A stretch of 64,000 nucleotides of DNA from Argyresthia goedartella (Eukaryota; Arthropoda; Insecta; Lepidoptera; Argyresthiidae). Shown here piece after piece: positions 56,395 through 64,000 of this stretch. The notes beneath the pieces are model-generated. The model was not told the DNA's origin. It searched no databases and saw only the letters and a program-made list of their open reading frames with translations. The stretch is from positions 39,080,749 to 39,144,748 of the forward strand of contig OX463807.1 in assembly GCA_949825045.1 (NCBI GenBank). Reading direction: 5' to 3'. Numbering within the stretch: position 1 is the first letter of the stretch; each line of letters starts with the position of its first letter. The translations under genes were made by a program, and so were the position numbers.

Positions 56395-57361
56395 TGTTAG
56401 TCATATTTTCACGTAATGTTAAGATAAGTCGACGACCGTCACAGATAAGGTATATTTATATTCATCACGCACTACGTCTTATGCACGTCATTAATAACAT
56501 GTACCAACCTAGTATATAAGCTAGGATTAGAATTTAAGTTTATTTTATGTAGTGTGCGGCCAGACACAAGACTCGCCTGTAGGTAAATATTATGTCATTC
56601 TTTAAACTTATGTAGAATTCACATAACCGTAGTTCCTTTATTTTCATAATTCGTGTAAGAGTTACCTTTAGATTAAGTTGAAATATGCTCTATTACTGTT
56701 TTGTTTAACAATAACTTTCCTTAGATATAAAAATAGATTAAGTTAAAGTATGCACAATTAAGATGCAGTTGATAAGTTTGTTATGGTATCTAACTTAGAT
56801 TTTTTTTTCCATTGTTATAAGTACATTCATTTATATTTTTCCCTAAAGGGGGGAGTATGTTAGTCATATTTTCACGTAATGTTAAGATAAGTCGACGACC
56901 GTCACAGATAAGGTATATTTATATTCATCACGCTCTATGTCTTATGCACGTCATTAATAACATGTACCAACCTAGTATACAGGGTGACTTTAAAACCCCT
57001 AGCTATAATAAAATTTTGGAATCAGAATCACTAGTAGAAAACAAAAAAGCATTTTTTTCGTTTTTTTTTTTATATTTGATTAATAGGAAATAGCTCCCAT
57101 ATTCGAATTTAAAGACAACCTACGCGCTCAGGGTGGCGTTGTGTGACTCGCGGTGTCTAATCCGCCCACCACACCCCGCACCCGCCCGGCTCACCCCCGC
57201 AATGCCTTTACGTGCGCCGCCGCCGCCAGCCAGACTGCCCGACGCCAGTCTAGCCGTTTGCGCAACCTTATCGCGGTTTGACGTGCGCACACTACAAATT
57301 CCCCTCGCCGCGCGGGTACTTTTATCTTTGAGTCCGTGTCCGTCTGATACGCTCATACAAA

Positions 57362-58378
57362 ATGTACTCTAATCGTGAATATTACGAGATGGTGCGTGTG
57401 TACATCCAAAGTGGAGAAAACCTGTACGAAGCCAGAAGATTGTACGAGACGCAGAGCATCCCTCGGCTCCAAGCACAAGGACTACCTAACGCCACTGTCC
57501 CCCACCGTCAAAACATCTTAGCGGAAAACCAACGGCTTCTGGATTATGGCCAGTTCACAGTGCCAAGCCATGCTTATGGTGGAGGCGCACCGCGTTTCGC
57601 TGTGGAGGTAGAAGACGCTATCTTGGAGTACTTTCAGCGCAACCCTCGAAACAGTACGCGAGACGCAGCTCATCGTTTCGGAATCAGCCAGTATTATGTG
57701 TGGAAGTTGCTGAACTCTACTGGACAGCATCCATACCACTTTCAAAAAGTGCAGCAATTAAATGAAGATGATGCGCCACGTCGTCGCAATTTTTGCGAAT
57801 GGCTGGTACAAAATCAGAACAAGCACATCCTATGGACAGACGAGGCGATTTTCACTCGTGTAGGGCTCTACAACCAGCACAATCAACATTGGTGGTCATA
57901 CAGTAACCCAAAATGTATACGAGAACATCATCACCAAGTGCGCTTCAGTGTGAATGTGTGGGCCGGCATCGTGGAAGATAAAGTCATTGGGCCGTACTTC
58001 ATCGAAGGCCGCCTGACCGGGGGCACGTATCTAGATATGCTGCGAGGCGTAATAGCAAACTTCTTACAGGACGTGCCGCTCGCATATCTACAAGATTTTT
58101 TCTTCCAACAAGACGGAGCACCACCTCATTTCGCGCGACCTGTTCAAAACTACCTGGACGATGAGTACAGTGGTCGGTGTATAGGACGCGGAGGGCCTGT
58201 GCCTTGGCCTGCCAGATCACCGGACCTCACACCCTGTGATTTCTTTTTGTGGGGCGAAATAAAACGGCGTGTCTACTGGGACGAGGTTCAGAACCGGCAA
58301 GAACTTAAAGACCGCATCACAAGTGCATTTGACGCTGTAAAAAGTGATGTGGTAGTCTTAAGAAAAGTTCTACATTGA
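57362..58378 (+). CDS. DD41D mariner-type transposase, 3' end cut by a LINE
   Basis: From MYSNREYYEMVRVYIQSGEN (HTH of the DUF4817 kind) the 338-residue product has a second HTH (RDAAHRFGISQYYVWKLL) and a DDD core: ILWTDEAIF (Asp at about residue 160), FFFQQDGAPPHF (about 251) and SPDLTPCDFFLWG (about 293). The spacing between the last two is 41 residues, the DD41D type described for rosa-like mariners. The frame is open throughout and ends in KVLH, where LINE-4 begins, so perhaps 20-40 C-terminal residues are lost. Upstream 57120-57340 is GC-rich with a GTGAC-type start region and may be a promoter. Confidence 0.85.
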   Translation: MYSNREYYEMVRVYIQSGENLYEARRLYETQSIPRLQAQGLPNATVPHRQNILAENQRLLDYGQFTVPSHAYGGGAPRFAVEVEDAILEYFQRNPRNSTRDAAHRFGISQYYVWKLLNSTGQHPYHFQKVQQLNEDDAPRRRNFCEWLVQNQNKHILWTDEAIFTRVGLYNQHNQHWWSYSNPKCIREHHHQVRFSVNVWAGIVEDKVIGPYFIEGRLTGGTYLDMLRGVIANFLQDVPLAYLQDFFFQQDGAPPHFARPVQNYLDDEYSGRCIGRGGPVPWPARSPDLTPCDFFLWGEIKRRVYWDEVQNRQELKDRITSAFDAVKSDVVVLRKVLH

Positions 58379-58379
58379 A

Positions 58380-59600
58380 AATAGATCCCAGGCCGTGGTT
58401 CTTAATGGGTTCTCCTCCTCCTCTAGTTGGATAAAAATACCTTCAAGCGTGCCCCAAGGATCCTTGCTCGGACCGCTTCTTTTTTCTATATTTGTTAATG
58501 ATATTTGCCACTGCTTTAGGTTCTCAAAATTTTTGCTATATGCGGACGACATGAAAGTTTTTAAACGAATTAGCGACGTCAACGACTGCAGTCTATTGCA
58601 GGAGGACTTAGGTAGGTTTGAATTTTACTGCCAGCAAAATAAACTAGACCTGAATGTGTTGAAATATTTTGCTATTACTTTTACCCGTAGCCCTAAGCCT
58701 ACCCAGTACAGTTACACATTCAAAGGAAACCCCCTGAAGGTGGTAGATGAGATTCGTGACCTTGGAGTTATTCAAGATAGTAGGCAAGCTTACGACAAGC
58801 ATATTGATAGCATTATAAAAAGAGCAAATAAGGCTTTGGGTTTTGTTATGAGAACCTGCTCTCAGTTTACAAGTATTAAAGTTATTAAAATCCTGTATTG
58901 TGCTTATGTACGTAGCATCCTCGAGTATTGTTCACAGGTTTGGAACCCTCGATATGAAATTTACATAGATAGGATTGAGTCCATACAGCGTAGATTTCTG
59001 CGATATCTGCAATTTAAGTGCAATAATTTTGACTAGGACTATTCAGCTATATGTAAAAGACACCATACACTCACCCTACAAGAGAGACGACGAATTGCTG
59101 ACGTTGTACTCCTTTGCAAAATTGCACAAGGAGAAATTGACTATCCGCAGCTTCTTGAGCACATCAAAATTAAAGTCCCCAATAGAACTAATAGACATCC
59201 TATTCATCTAGACATACCTTTCAGTTTCACAAATTATAGACAAAACTCCTTTTTCAGTAGAGCGGTAGCTACATTTAATGGTTTGGTCGATATCCCCGAC
59301 CTTGACTTATTCAACTCAAAACCGCAAAGTGTTAAGAAACTCCTGACAAAGCGCTGGTTTACTGCGTTAGCATCTTAAACTAATTTAGTTGTTATTAGGT
59401 AATACTATTTGTTCCTAATTTTTAATTATTTTCTTTTGTGCATTATGTGTTTTCCTTTAACTTACAGTTCTGTCTTTTTGTACCTATAATCTCTTGTTAA
59501 TTATTATGATTAAATTTATAAATCTTGTCAATTATATATAAGTTATACATTCTAATGTTGTTATCCAGACAGAACTACATATATTTTTAATTTTTTCTCT
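58380..59600 (+). mobile_element. LINE-4: 5'-truncated Jockey-type LINE
   Basis: It begins within the RT and reads SVPQGSLLGPLLFSIFVNDI, FLLYADDMKVF (catalytic YADD intact), LNVLKYFAITF, DEIRDLGVIQD and RSILEYCSQVWNP (58395-59036). A frameshift near 59035 leads to the C-terminal tail (KTPFSVERW-like region 59040-59378, ending before TAA). The remaining 3' sequence to about 59600 is non-coding. A poly-T run at 59618-59639 lies just beyond. LINE-4 interrupts the DD41D transposase. Confidence 0.75.
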
Positions 59601-60126
59601 GTTTAACCGCAAGCAGGCAGTTTTTTTTTTTTTTTTTTAGCTTCTACATACATACATGCGAGAACACATTAATGGTTATAAGTTATTATATAAGTTTATT
59701 AATAGAGTGTGTAAAACTGTTTGTTCTCCTAATACAATAAAATAAAATAAAGTGCGTCATAATGCAGTGAAACGTGCAAGACTGTGTTTAGAAAGGAACG
59801 GATTGCATTTTGAACAGTTGTTGAAGTACAGCTAAGTTTGAGGTACGTATTCAATATCACTGTTTTTAATAATTTCTTCAGTTCGCAGCACATCAAGTTG
59901 ATCCTAAACTACAAACTACGTACAGCATTTACCTAAACACGTGCTCATCTCATGAAAATAAGTAAAAGTTTTATAATACCTACACCAGAACTCAGTAGCT
60001 AGGGTAGGTAGGTAGGTACCTAACTAAATAATAATCGCGGCCCACCGGTGGTTAGTAGCTTCTTGACTGATCCACCCTAACTTACTGACCCCCACTCAAA
60101 AAACTAGTTAAACTGACCTATCTAAT
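59601..60126. other. Non-coding AT-rich sequence
   Basis: Contains a T-run (about 59618-59639), an AATAAAATAAAATAAA stretch (about 59740) and a short TAGG repeat near 60005. I see no gene. Confidence 0.5.
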
Positions 60127-60381
60127 GGTGAACGTACACTTATCAGCATAGTCCGCACCGAAATACCGCACCGCATACGAAACCTCGCTCACCTATCCGC
60201 GTCGGAATCCGGAGAAATCCTGATGACGTCATCAGATTTGGCGCGGAGTATGCGGACGAAGCATTCTGCCTTCTATTGCGTGCGACAGAGCAACACACGA
60301 GTCGCAGGGAAGATTCCTTAGACAAGGCCTATCCGCTCCATGCGGATGATGCGTGCCGATGTCGATAAGTGTGCGTTCACC
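60127..60381. repeat. MITE with GGTGAACG inverted ends
   Basis: 255 bp. GGTGAACGTACACTTATC at the left is mirrored by GATAAGTGTGCGTTCACC at the right (one mismatch). The interior has no coding potential and is GC-richer, with inner repeats of ATGCGGA. The TSD is not clear. Confidence 0.75.
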
Positions 60382-60437
60382 TCAAGAGCGGTCGTTTGCG
60401 GGTCGAAAATCCATTTGTTTTGTTTGAAATGGTGACT

Positions 60438-60515
60438 AGGTAGGTAGGTAGGTAGGTGGTTAGGTAGGTAGGTAGTTAGGTAGTTAGGTAGATAGGTTGT
60501 AAGGTAGCTAGTAGT
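60438..60515. repeat. (TAGG)n tetranucleotide microsatellite, imperfect
   Basis: Repeated GTAGGTAG/GTTAGGTAG units with interruptions. Confidence 0.9.
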
Positions 60516-60589
60516 TTGAAGGTTTGTTACAAGTAAATCAACGTATTCTTTAGTAGCTAGGCAGGAATCATTTTAACTACAAATTGCCG

Positions 60590-60651
60590 CGCCGCCGCTG
60601 CGATCGTCTCACCATTACCTACTTAATGCCGAGACGATCGCAGCGGCGGCG
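60590..60651. repeat. Perfect 21-bp GC-rich inverted repeat with 20-nt loop
   Basis: Arms C-GCCGCCGCTGCGATCGTCTC (60590-60610) and its complement (60631-60651) carry the palindrome CGATCG. A direct repeat GCGCTACACAAAG occurs right after it (about 60656 and 60681). Confidence 0.88.
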
Positions 60652-60944
60652 GCGGCGCTACACAAAGTGAAAGCGTGGCGCTACACAAAGCGAAACCGCG
60701 GTGCGATGTTATCAACACTGGGCGGGCGGTAAATATGGCAACAACACTATTTGGGACTAGTAGGAATACTTTGACGGTTGATTACTTAATATTTTACTAT
60801 AAAAGCAGACGAAAGTAACAAAACATGCATTTTGTACTTTTATCAAGGAGTACGCTCTTTTGATATAGCTAGAGGTTTTACAGTCACCCATTATAAGCTA
60901 GGATTCCCTATAATAAATTAGTCTAGTCTAGTCTCGTATTTGCG

Positions 60945-61086
60945 CGCATCTCAAGCCTTTTACTTTACACCCGAAGATGTTACTTCCCTCATAATTGCCT
61001 CTGGCAAACCCATCTTTATTGAAATTAATAAGCTGTCGCTCAATTTGGCCCCCAATTTGATTTTGTGTTGCTATAAGATCCTCCAT
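60945..61086 (-). pseudogene. gag: BEL-1 gag, N-terminal piece
   Basis: The minus strand from ATG at 61086 reads MEDLIATQNQIGGQIERQLI and continues to GLRCAQI, open until the small LTR element. It continues in frame at 56394. The ATG follows the leader of BEL-1. Confidence 0.8.
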
Positions 61087-61440
61087 GTTGATATTTGATT
61101 GATAAAAAGGAAAGATCTCACTTGATAGATATCGATGATAAGTCCTGTTGACCGGTCAGGACTGCTGGGTTGATGATTGTTTGATAGGTAGACCCGCTGA
61201 TGATGCAGGACAGCCGCTAATATGCCTGACTGACCAGGCAAGGCTGATGATGATTGCAGACAAAGTAGTCTGACTGATATGCCAACTACTCTGAGTGATA
61301 AATCCTTGGAGATGGAACTGTATGTTCACACACATGGTTGCTGTAGTAAATCCACACGCACACAAACACAGTCGGTTATTTTTCACCTCAGTATTCCGCG
61401 ATATGGACGAGCTGTTCGAAAGCTCGAAGGACCATAAAGA
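61087..61440 (-). other. BEL-1 leader and primer-binding site
   Basis: In element orientation the LTR is followed, after a few bases, by TGGTCCTTCGAGCTTTCGAA (about 61410-61430), a probable primer-binding site. The rest is a non-coding leader rich in TGATGA units. Confidence 0.65.
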
Positions 61441-61676
61441 TGTACGGGTTTTAGCCGTACGCTCTTGTTATTGTTAATGATTGATAAATGATGAGATTGG
61501 ATATTGTAAAGGTATTTTAATAATTAAAAACAATTACGGAAATGCTATGATAAATGATTAGGACTGCTATGAGCCACGCGGAGCTCTTGCTATCCGAACG
61601 TGAACTGATTTGAATAGAAACGACAGCGGCCGCGCAGGACTGCTGAATTGGGAAAATGTGCGGTGTCCCGTATACA
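61441..61676 (-). repeat. BEL-1 5' LTR
   Basis: 236 bp; matches the 3' LTRs with about a dozen differences and an extra TA near its end (CCCGTATACA). Followed by the TSD CTGAA at 61677-61681. The difference between the two LTRs means the insertion is not recent. Confidence 0.9.
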
Positions 61677-61681
61677 CTGAA

Positions 61682-61800
61682 TTTCCGAGTATTTCCTAGT
61701 TTTTCTCCTACTTTCCACAGTATTCCATTCATTCTCATGTTTATCATGAGTTGCAACTTCTATGTGAGTAGGTAATAATAGTATGTTCTGGATCACATAT
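61682..61800 (-). pseudogene. LINE-2 ORF1, upstream part
   Basis: The minus strand reads HIEVATHDKHENEWNTVESR and RRKTRKYSEIQ up to the BEL-1 TSD, and the same frame continues at 22567 with GGNTNDLKIMG. Basic and polar, as in nucleic-acid-binding ORF1 proteins. Confidence 0.6.
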
Positions 61801-61938
61801 CTACAAGTGGTTTCCTATAGTAGACAAGATGTGATCCAGAACAAACAATGGGGTTTTCGAATCGATCGACTATGCACCGATCTCAGATATTGGTTCCCTC
61901 ATATGTGATCCAGAACAAACAATGGGGTTTTCTAATCG
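61785..61938. repeat. Inverted and direct repeats around GTGATCCAGAAC
   Basis: GTTCTGGATCACAT (61785-61798) and its complement (61829-61842) form a hairpin. A 36-bp direct repeat starting ATGTGATCCAGAACAAACAA is at 61829-61864 and 61903-61938 with one mismatch. It may be the terminus of the element carrying the ATPase gene. Confidence 0.8.
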
Positions 61939-62603
61939 TTGGACGGACGGATCGCTGATTTGTGAATTCGCAACGGAAATATCTAAAAGCGTTTCATAGG
62001 GTTCATTCGTGGTCCGAATATGTTGATCCTGCACTATACAATATAACATTATTAAGACCTAAAATGTTTTTAGTCTTTCACCGATTCTCAAATGAATCGT
62101 ACCGCTTTCAATATGAAATTTTTGAAACAAAAAGTACATTACGCTTAGACAATTTACGTACTTCTGATTCAACTAACAAAGTACTTCGCCACGGTAATTT
62201 GTTACCAAATTCCATACGATGCCTAATTTGCGGCCCGTCAAACTGTGGAAAAACGAATCTGATGGTTGGTCTTATATTGCATGAAAATGGACTTCACTTT
62301 CAGAATGTTTACGTTTATTCAAAAACTTTACATCAACCAAAATATGAATTTCTTGAAAAGGTCCTGAATATAGTTACGAAAGTATCGTTCTTTAAATTTT
62401 AATCTAACCAACAAGTACTCAGCCCAGAAGAAGCGAAATCAAACTCAGTAACCATATTTGATGATGTTGCATGTGAAAATCAAAACAAGATGCGTTTTTG
62501 CAATGGGTAGACATAAAAATATTGATAGTTTTTATTTAAACCAAACTTATACTAAAATACCCAAACAACTCGTTAGAGTTACAACGCAAACCTACTTGTA
62601 CTT

Positions 62604-62800
62604 TTTAGGGTTCCGTACCCGAAGGGTTCCAAACGGGACCCTATTACTAAGACTTCGCTGTCCGTCCGTCCGTCCGTCCGTCCATCTGTCACCAGGCTGT
62701 ATCTCAAGAACCTAGCTAGCTAGAGAGTTGAAATTTTCACAGATTATGTATTTCTGTTGCCGCTATAACAACAAATACTAAAAAACAGGATAAAAGAAAT
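62604..62800. repeat. Interspersed repeat (GGTTCCGTACCCGAAGGGTTCC type) in the ATPase gene
   Basis: It contains TAGGGTTCCGTACCCGAAGG, a short CCGT repeat (62660-62682) and CACCAGGCTGTATCTCAAGA with TTGAAATTTTCACAGAT, ending in AACAAATACTAAAAA. This sequence style is a very common non-autonomous repeat in moths and butterflies, from general knowledge. No TSD was confirmed. Confidence 0.75.
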
Positions 62801-63019
62801 ATTTAAGGGGGCACCTTTACAGCAATTTTTTCAATACCACATACAAACTTATGGATGCACCTGGTTACGTACATGTAGTGTGAAAGTAACCGCACCAATA
62901 ACTTTGTAAACAATATTTTGCTGTGTAAAATCCAAACTATTGACTCCACACCATCGCTTCCATTGAACGGTGGTACGGAACTCTTCGAGCGCGATTTAGA
63001 CTCGCACTCGACCGGTTTT
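62801..63019. other. Unassigned stretch inside the ATPase pseudogene
   Basis: No clear coding on either strand. It may belong to the adjoining repeat or to a decayed ATPase region. Confidence 0.35.
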
Positions 63020-63279
63020 AAACAAGATGACATTAATTTACGTCATGTATATGATGAACATGTTAACGGACATGACGTGGAATGAATTTCGAGAAATGTG
63101 TTCAACAATATGGAGTGATTCTTACAGCTACTTGGTCATAAACAAAGACTGTGAAAAAAATAAAGGGTGCTATCGTAAACAGTTTGACACGTTCGTTGTT
63201 TTTACTCAGTGAGCGTATATAAATGTAGGTTAATTCGATAAGATCACACTAGCTCTTCAAGAGGATAAGCACACAGGAT

Positions 63280-63844
63280 ATGGAGAAAAACTTAAAGGAA
63301 ATAGTAACTGCTGCCGCAGCAGTGAAGAAAATTAAAAAAAAAATGCGTAACGTTGAATCAGAATACGGAAAGGCTTTAGAAAACGTTTTCAAGCCCCTTA
63401 GACCCCTTAATAAAATTACAAATGCTATGAGACAAACAGAGAGTAAAGAAAAGGAAAATCCAATTAAAAATGAAGAGTCGACCTCTGACAATGAAGTTGA
63501 TGAACCCCTTGACTGGAATATAGCCGATGAAACCATACGAAAAAACAGACATTCGGATCAATTTATGACACCCACGCAAAACTTAGATCGTTCAATGGAA
63601 ATAGAAGACGATATTTCTGAAAAAGACTGTAATGATGGAAATGAATCTAATATATCAGAAAAGTCTCTGGAGTCTGATAACAGCAGTCATAACCAAAATT
63701 GTTCGTCATGGTCACTTACATCCGAGTACTTAAATAATACTCCTTTTGGGATAAGAGTCGACCGAGGAAAACTTAAGATGGGGTCAGCCAATGTTACTAT
63801 TACTGAAAAAACCATTACAGTGGGAACACATGGTTACATGGTCG
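63280..63844 (+). pseudogene. Second mobile-element protein (DUF8207-like), C-terminus replaced by a LINE
   Basis: About 188 residues: MEKNLKEIVTAAAAVKKIKK (basic, helical), a Lys/Glu-rich segment, an acidic Ser-rich middle (DDISEKDCNDGNESNI), then YLNNTPFGIRVDRGKLKMGS and ANVTITEKTITVGTHGYMV. This arrangement (coiled N-terminus, acid linker, a small C-terminal beta-rich domain) is the one I know from a family of insect mobile-element proteins annotated DUF8207, often found next to the ATPase above. From about 63845 the frame passes into LINE sequence, so the real C-terminus is missing. Function unknown. Confidence 0.5.
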
Positions 63845-64000
63845 CTGGAGGCAAGAGCTCGCCCCGAGTGGTCGCAGGCTGGCATAGAATGTCTCTGGGT
63901 CACTATTCCGGCCAACGGGCTGCGAATGCACTCCGGTAATGTTGATCCCTCAGCGACAAAATATGACCTACACCTGTGTACTATATATGCTCCACCCGAC
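63845..64000 (+). pseudogene. LINE endonuclease fragment at the window edge
   Basis: The plus strand reads ECLWVTIPANGLRMHSG and YDLHLCTIYAPPD, a core strand of an EEP endonuclease in a LINE ORF2, running out of the window. It interrupts the preceding gene. Confidence 0.55.

Larger units (their letters stand above)
56980..60891 (+). mobile_element. DD41D mariner-type transposon with nested insertions
   Basis: The ends CAGGGTGACTTTAAAACC (56980) and, inverted, GGTTTTACAGTCACCCA (about 60873-60890), followed inward by CTAGCTATA at both ends, are terminal repeats. Target TA lies at 56978-56979 and 60892-60893, and the interrupted sequence GTATATAAGC is the TATA box of the LTR. It contains a transposase gene truncated by a LINE (58380 on), a MITE, microsatellite and a palindrome, which explains its 3.9-kb size. 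Confidence 0.8.
56395..60944 (+). mobile_element. Small LTR-type element in BEL-1 gag
   Basis: Two direct repeats of about 120-135 bp begin TGTTAGTCATATTTTCACG at 56395 and 56858 and carry TCGACGACCGTCACAGATAA and a TATA box. The second is preceded by a purine tract (AAAGGGGGGAG), as a 3' LTR should be. The second continues, beyond a mariner insertion, at 60892-60944 with an AATAAA signal. There is no coding capacity between the repeats (about 56540-56845), so it is non-autonomous. It interrupts BEL-1 gag between AQI and LDRHN. The two repeats diverge after GCTAGGATT, which is unexplained. Confidence 0.6.
22573..61676 (-). mobile_element. BEL-1: BEL/Pao LTR element with env, heavily interrupted
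   Basis: The terminal LTRs at 22573-22806 and 61441-61676 both begin TGTACGGG and end in CCCGTACA or CCCGTATACA. The 5-bp TSD CTGAA is found at 22568-22572 and 61677-61681, and the LINE-2 ORF1 frame rejoins across it (KYSEIQ to GGNTNDLK). In minus orientation the order is 5' LTR, PBS, gag, protease, RT, RNase H, integrase, env, 3' LTR. It is interrupted in integrase by BEL-2, in gag by the small LTR element, and its 3' half is triplicated. Env-bearing BEL/Pao elements are known as insect endogenous retrovirus-like elements. The copy is dead. Confidence 0.9.
61962..63212 (+). pseudogene. Packaging-type (A32/FtsK-like) ATPase, degraded
   Basis: The first frame (61962-62402) carries MNSQRKYLKAFHRVHSW, then LPNSIRCLICGPSNCGKTNL, whose GPSNCGKT is a Walker A (P-loop), and NVYVYSKTLHQPKYEFLEKV. 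After an in-frame TAA at 62400-62402 the same frame gives SVTIFDDVACENQNKMR, with Walker B-like IFDD, then shifts frame at about 62495 to AMGRHKNIDSFYLNQTYTKI. An interspersed repeat (62604-62800) interrupts, and the C-terminal part (63020-63212, MTWNEFREMC, KDCEKNKGCYRKQFDTF) follows a short divergent stretch. This family is widespread in insect genomes and looks like the DNA-packaging ATPase of Polinton/adintovirus-type elements; that origin is inference. Confidence 0.7.

Noticed and set aside
59618..59639. Poly-T run as the poly(A) tail of a minus-strand LINE
   Set aside because: No minus-strand LINE coding sequence adjoins it and no TSD was found; left as a simple repeat.
62660..62682. 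CCGT repeats as a CRISPR-like or regulatory array
   Set aside because: A short tetranucleotide run that is a regular part of a common interspersed insect repeat; no spacer structure.

Overview
The window is a eukaryotic, intron-bearing, AT-rich insect repeat island, most likely from a moth or butterfly. The evidence is the mix of element types: RTE and Jockey/CR1-like LINEs, an env-bearing errantivirus, BEL/Pao elements (one with env), and maT, DD41D and DD35E Tc1/mariner transposons. I found no host housekeeping gene, no rRNA gene, no canonical tRNA gene and no CRISPR array. The species assignment is inference.

The main result is the layout, recovered from target-site duplications (TSDs) and from reading frames that resume across insertions. 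Block A (about 0.77-15.77 kb) is one minus-strand RTE LINE split by two insertions. The first is a 5'-truncated LINE (1627-5444, TSD GAATAATT). The second is an errantivirus (5707-15148, TSD GTAC) that has lost RT/RNase H, and its 3' LTR carries a 3.03-kb DNA transposon-like element with a five-exon gene. Block B (15.96-18.26 kb) is a Jockey-like LINE holding a 217-bp insert with 6-bp TSDs.

Block C (18.4-61.8 kb) is a second minus-strand LINE (LINE-2). It is split by a maT transposon (18907-20202) and by a BEL/Pao element with env (BEL-1, 22573-61676, TSD CTGAA, ends 39 kb apart). BEL-1 is split in its integrase by a plus-strand BEL/Pao element (BEL-2, TSD TAGCC) and in its gag by a small LTR element, itself split by a DD41D mariner that contains a LINE fragment. 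After these insertions, a 6,933-bp segment running from the maT tail through LINE-2, the BEL-1 3' half and the BEL-2 5' LTR was tandemly triplicated (20012-26944, 26945-33877, 33878-42945). Each of the two junctions carries an inverted piece of maT. A 2,352-bp DD35E Tc1-like transposon then inserted in copy 3 only, and again inside BEL-2. It has an intron-containing intact transposase, and each subterminal region holds a tRNA-like segment.

Block D (61.96-64.0 kb) holds remnants of a packaging-type ATPase followed by a gene for a second, insect-specific mobile-element protein. One is broken by a common interspersed repeat and the other by a LINE. The pair suggests a degraded large DNA element of Polinton/adintovirus type. 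Nearly all coding sequences here belong to mobile elements. The ones that look intact are the two DD35E transposases and possibly the five-exon gene; the DD41D transposase is open but cut off at its C-terminus.
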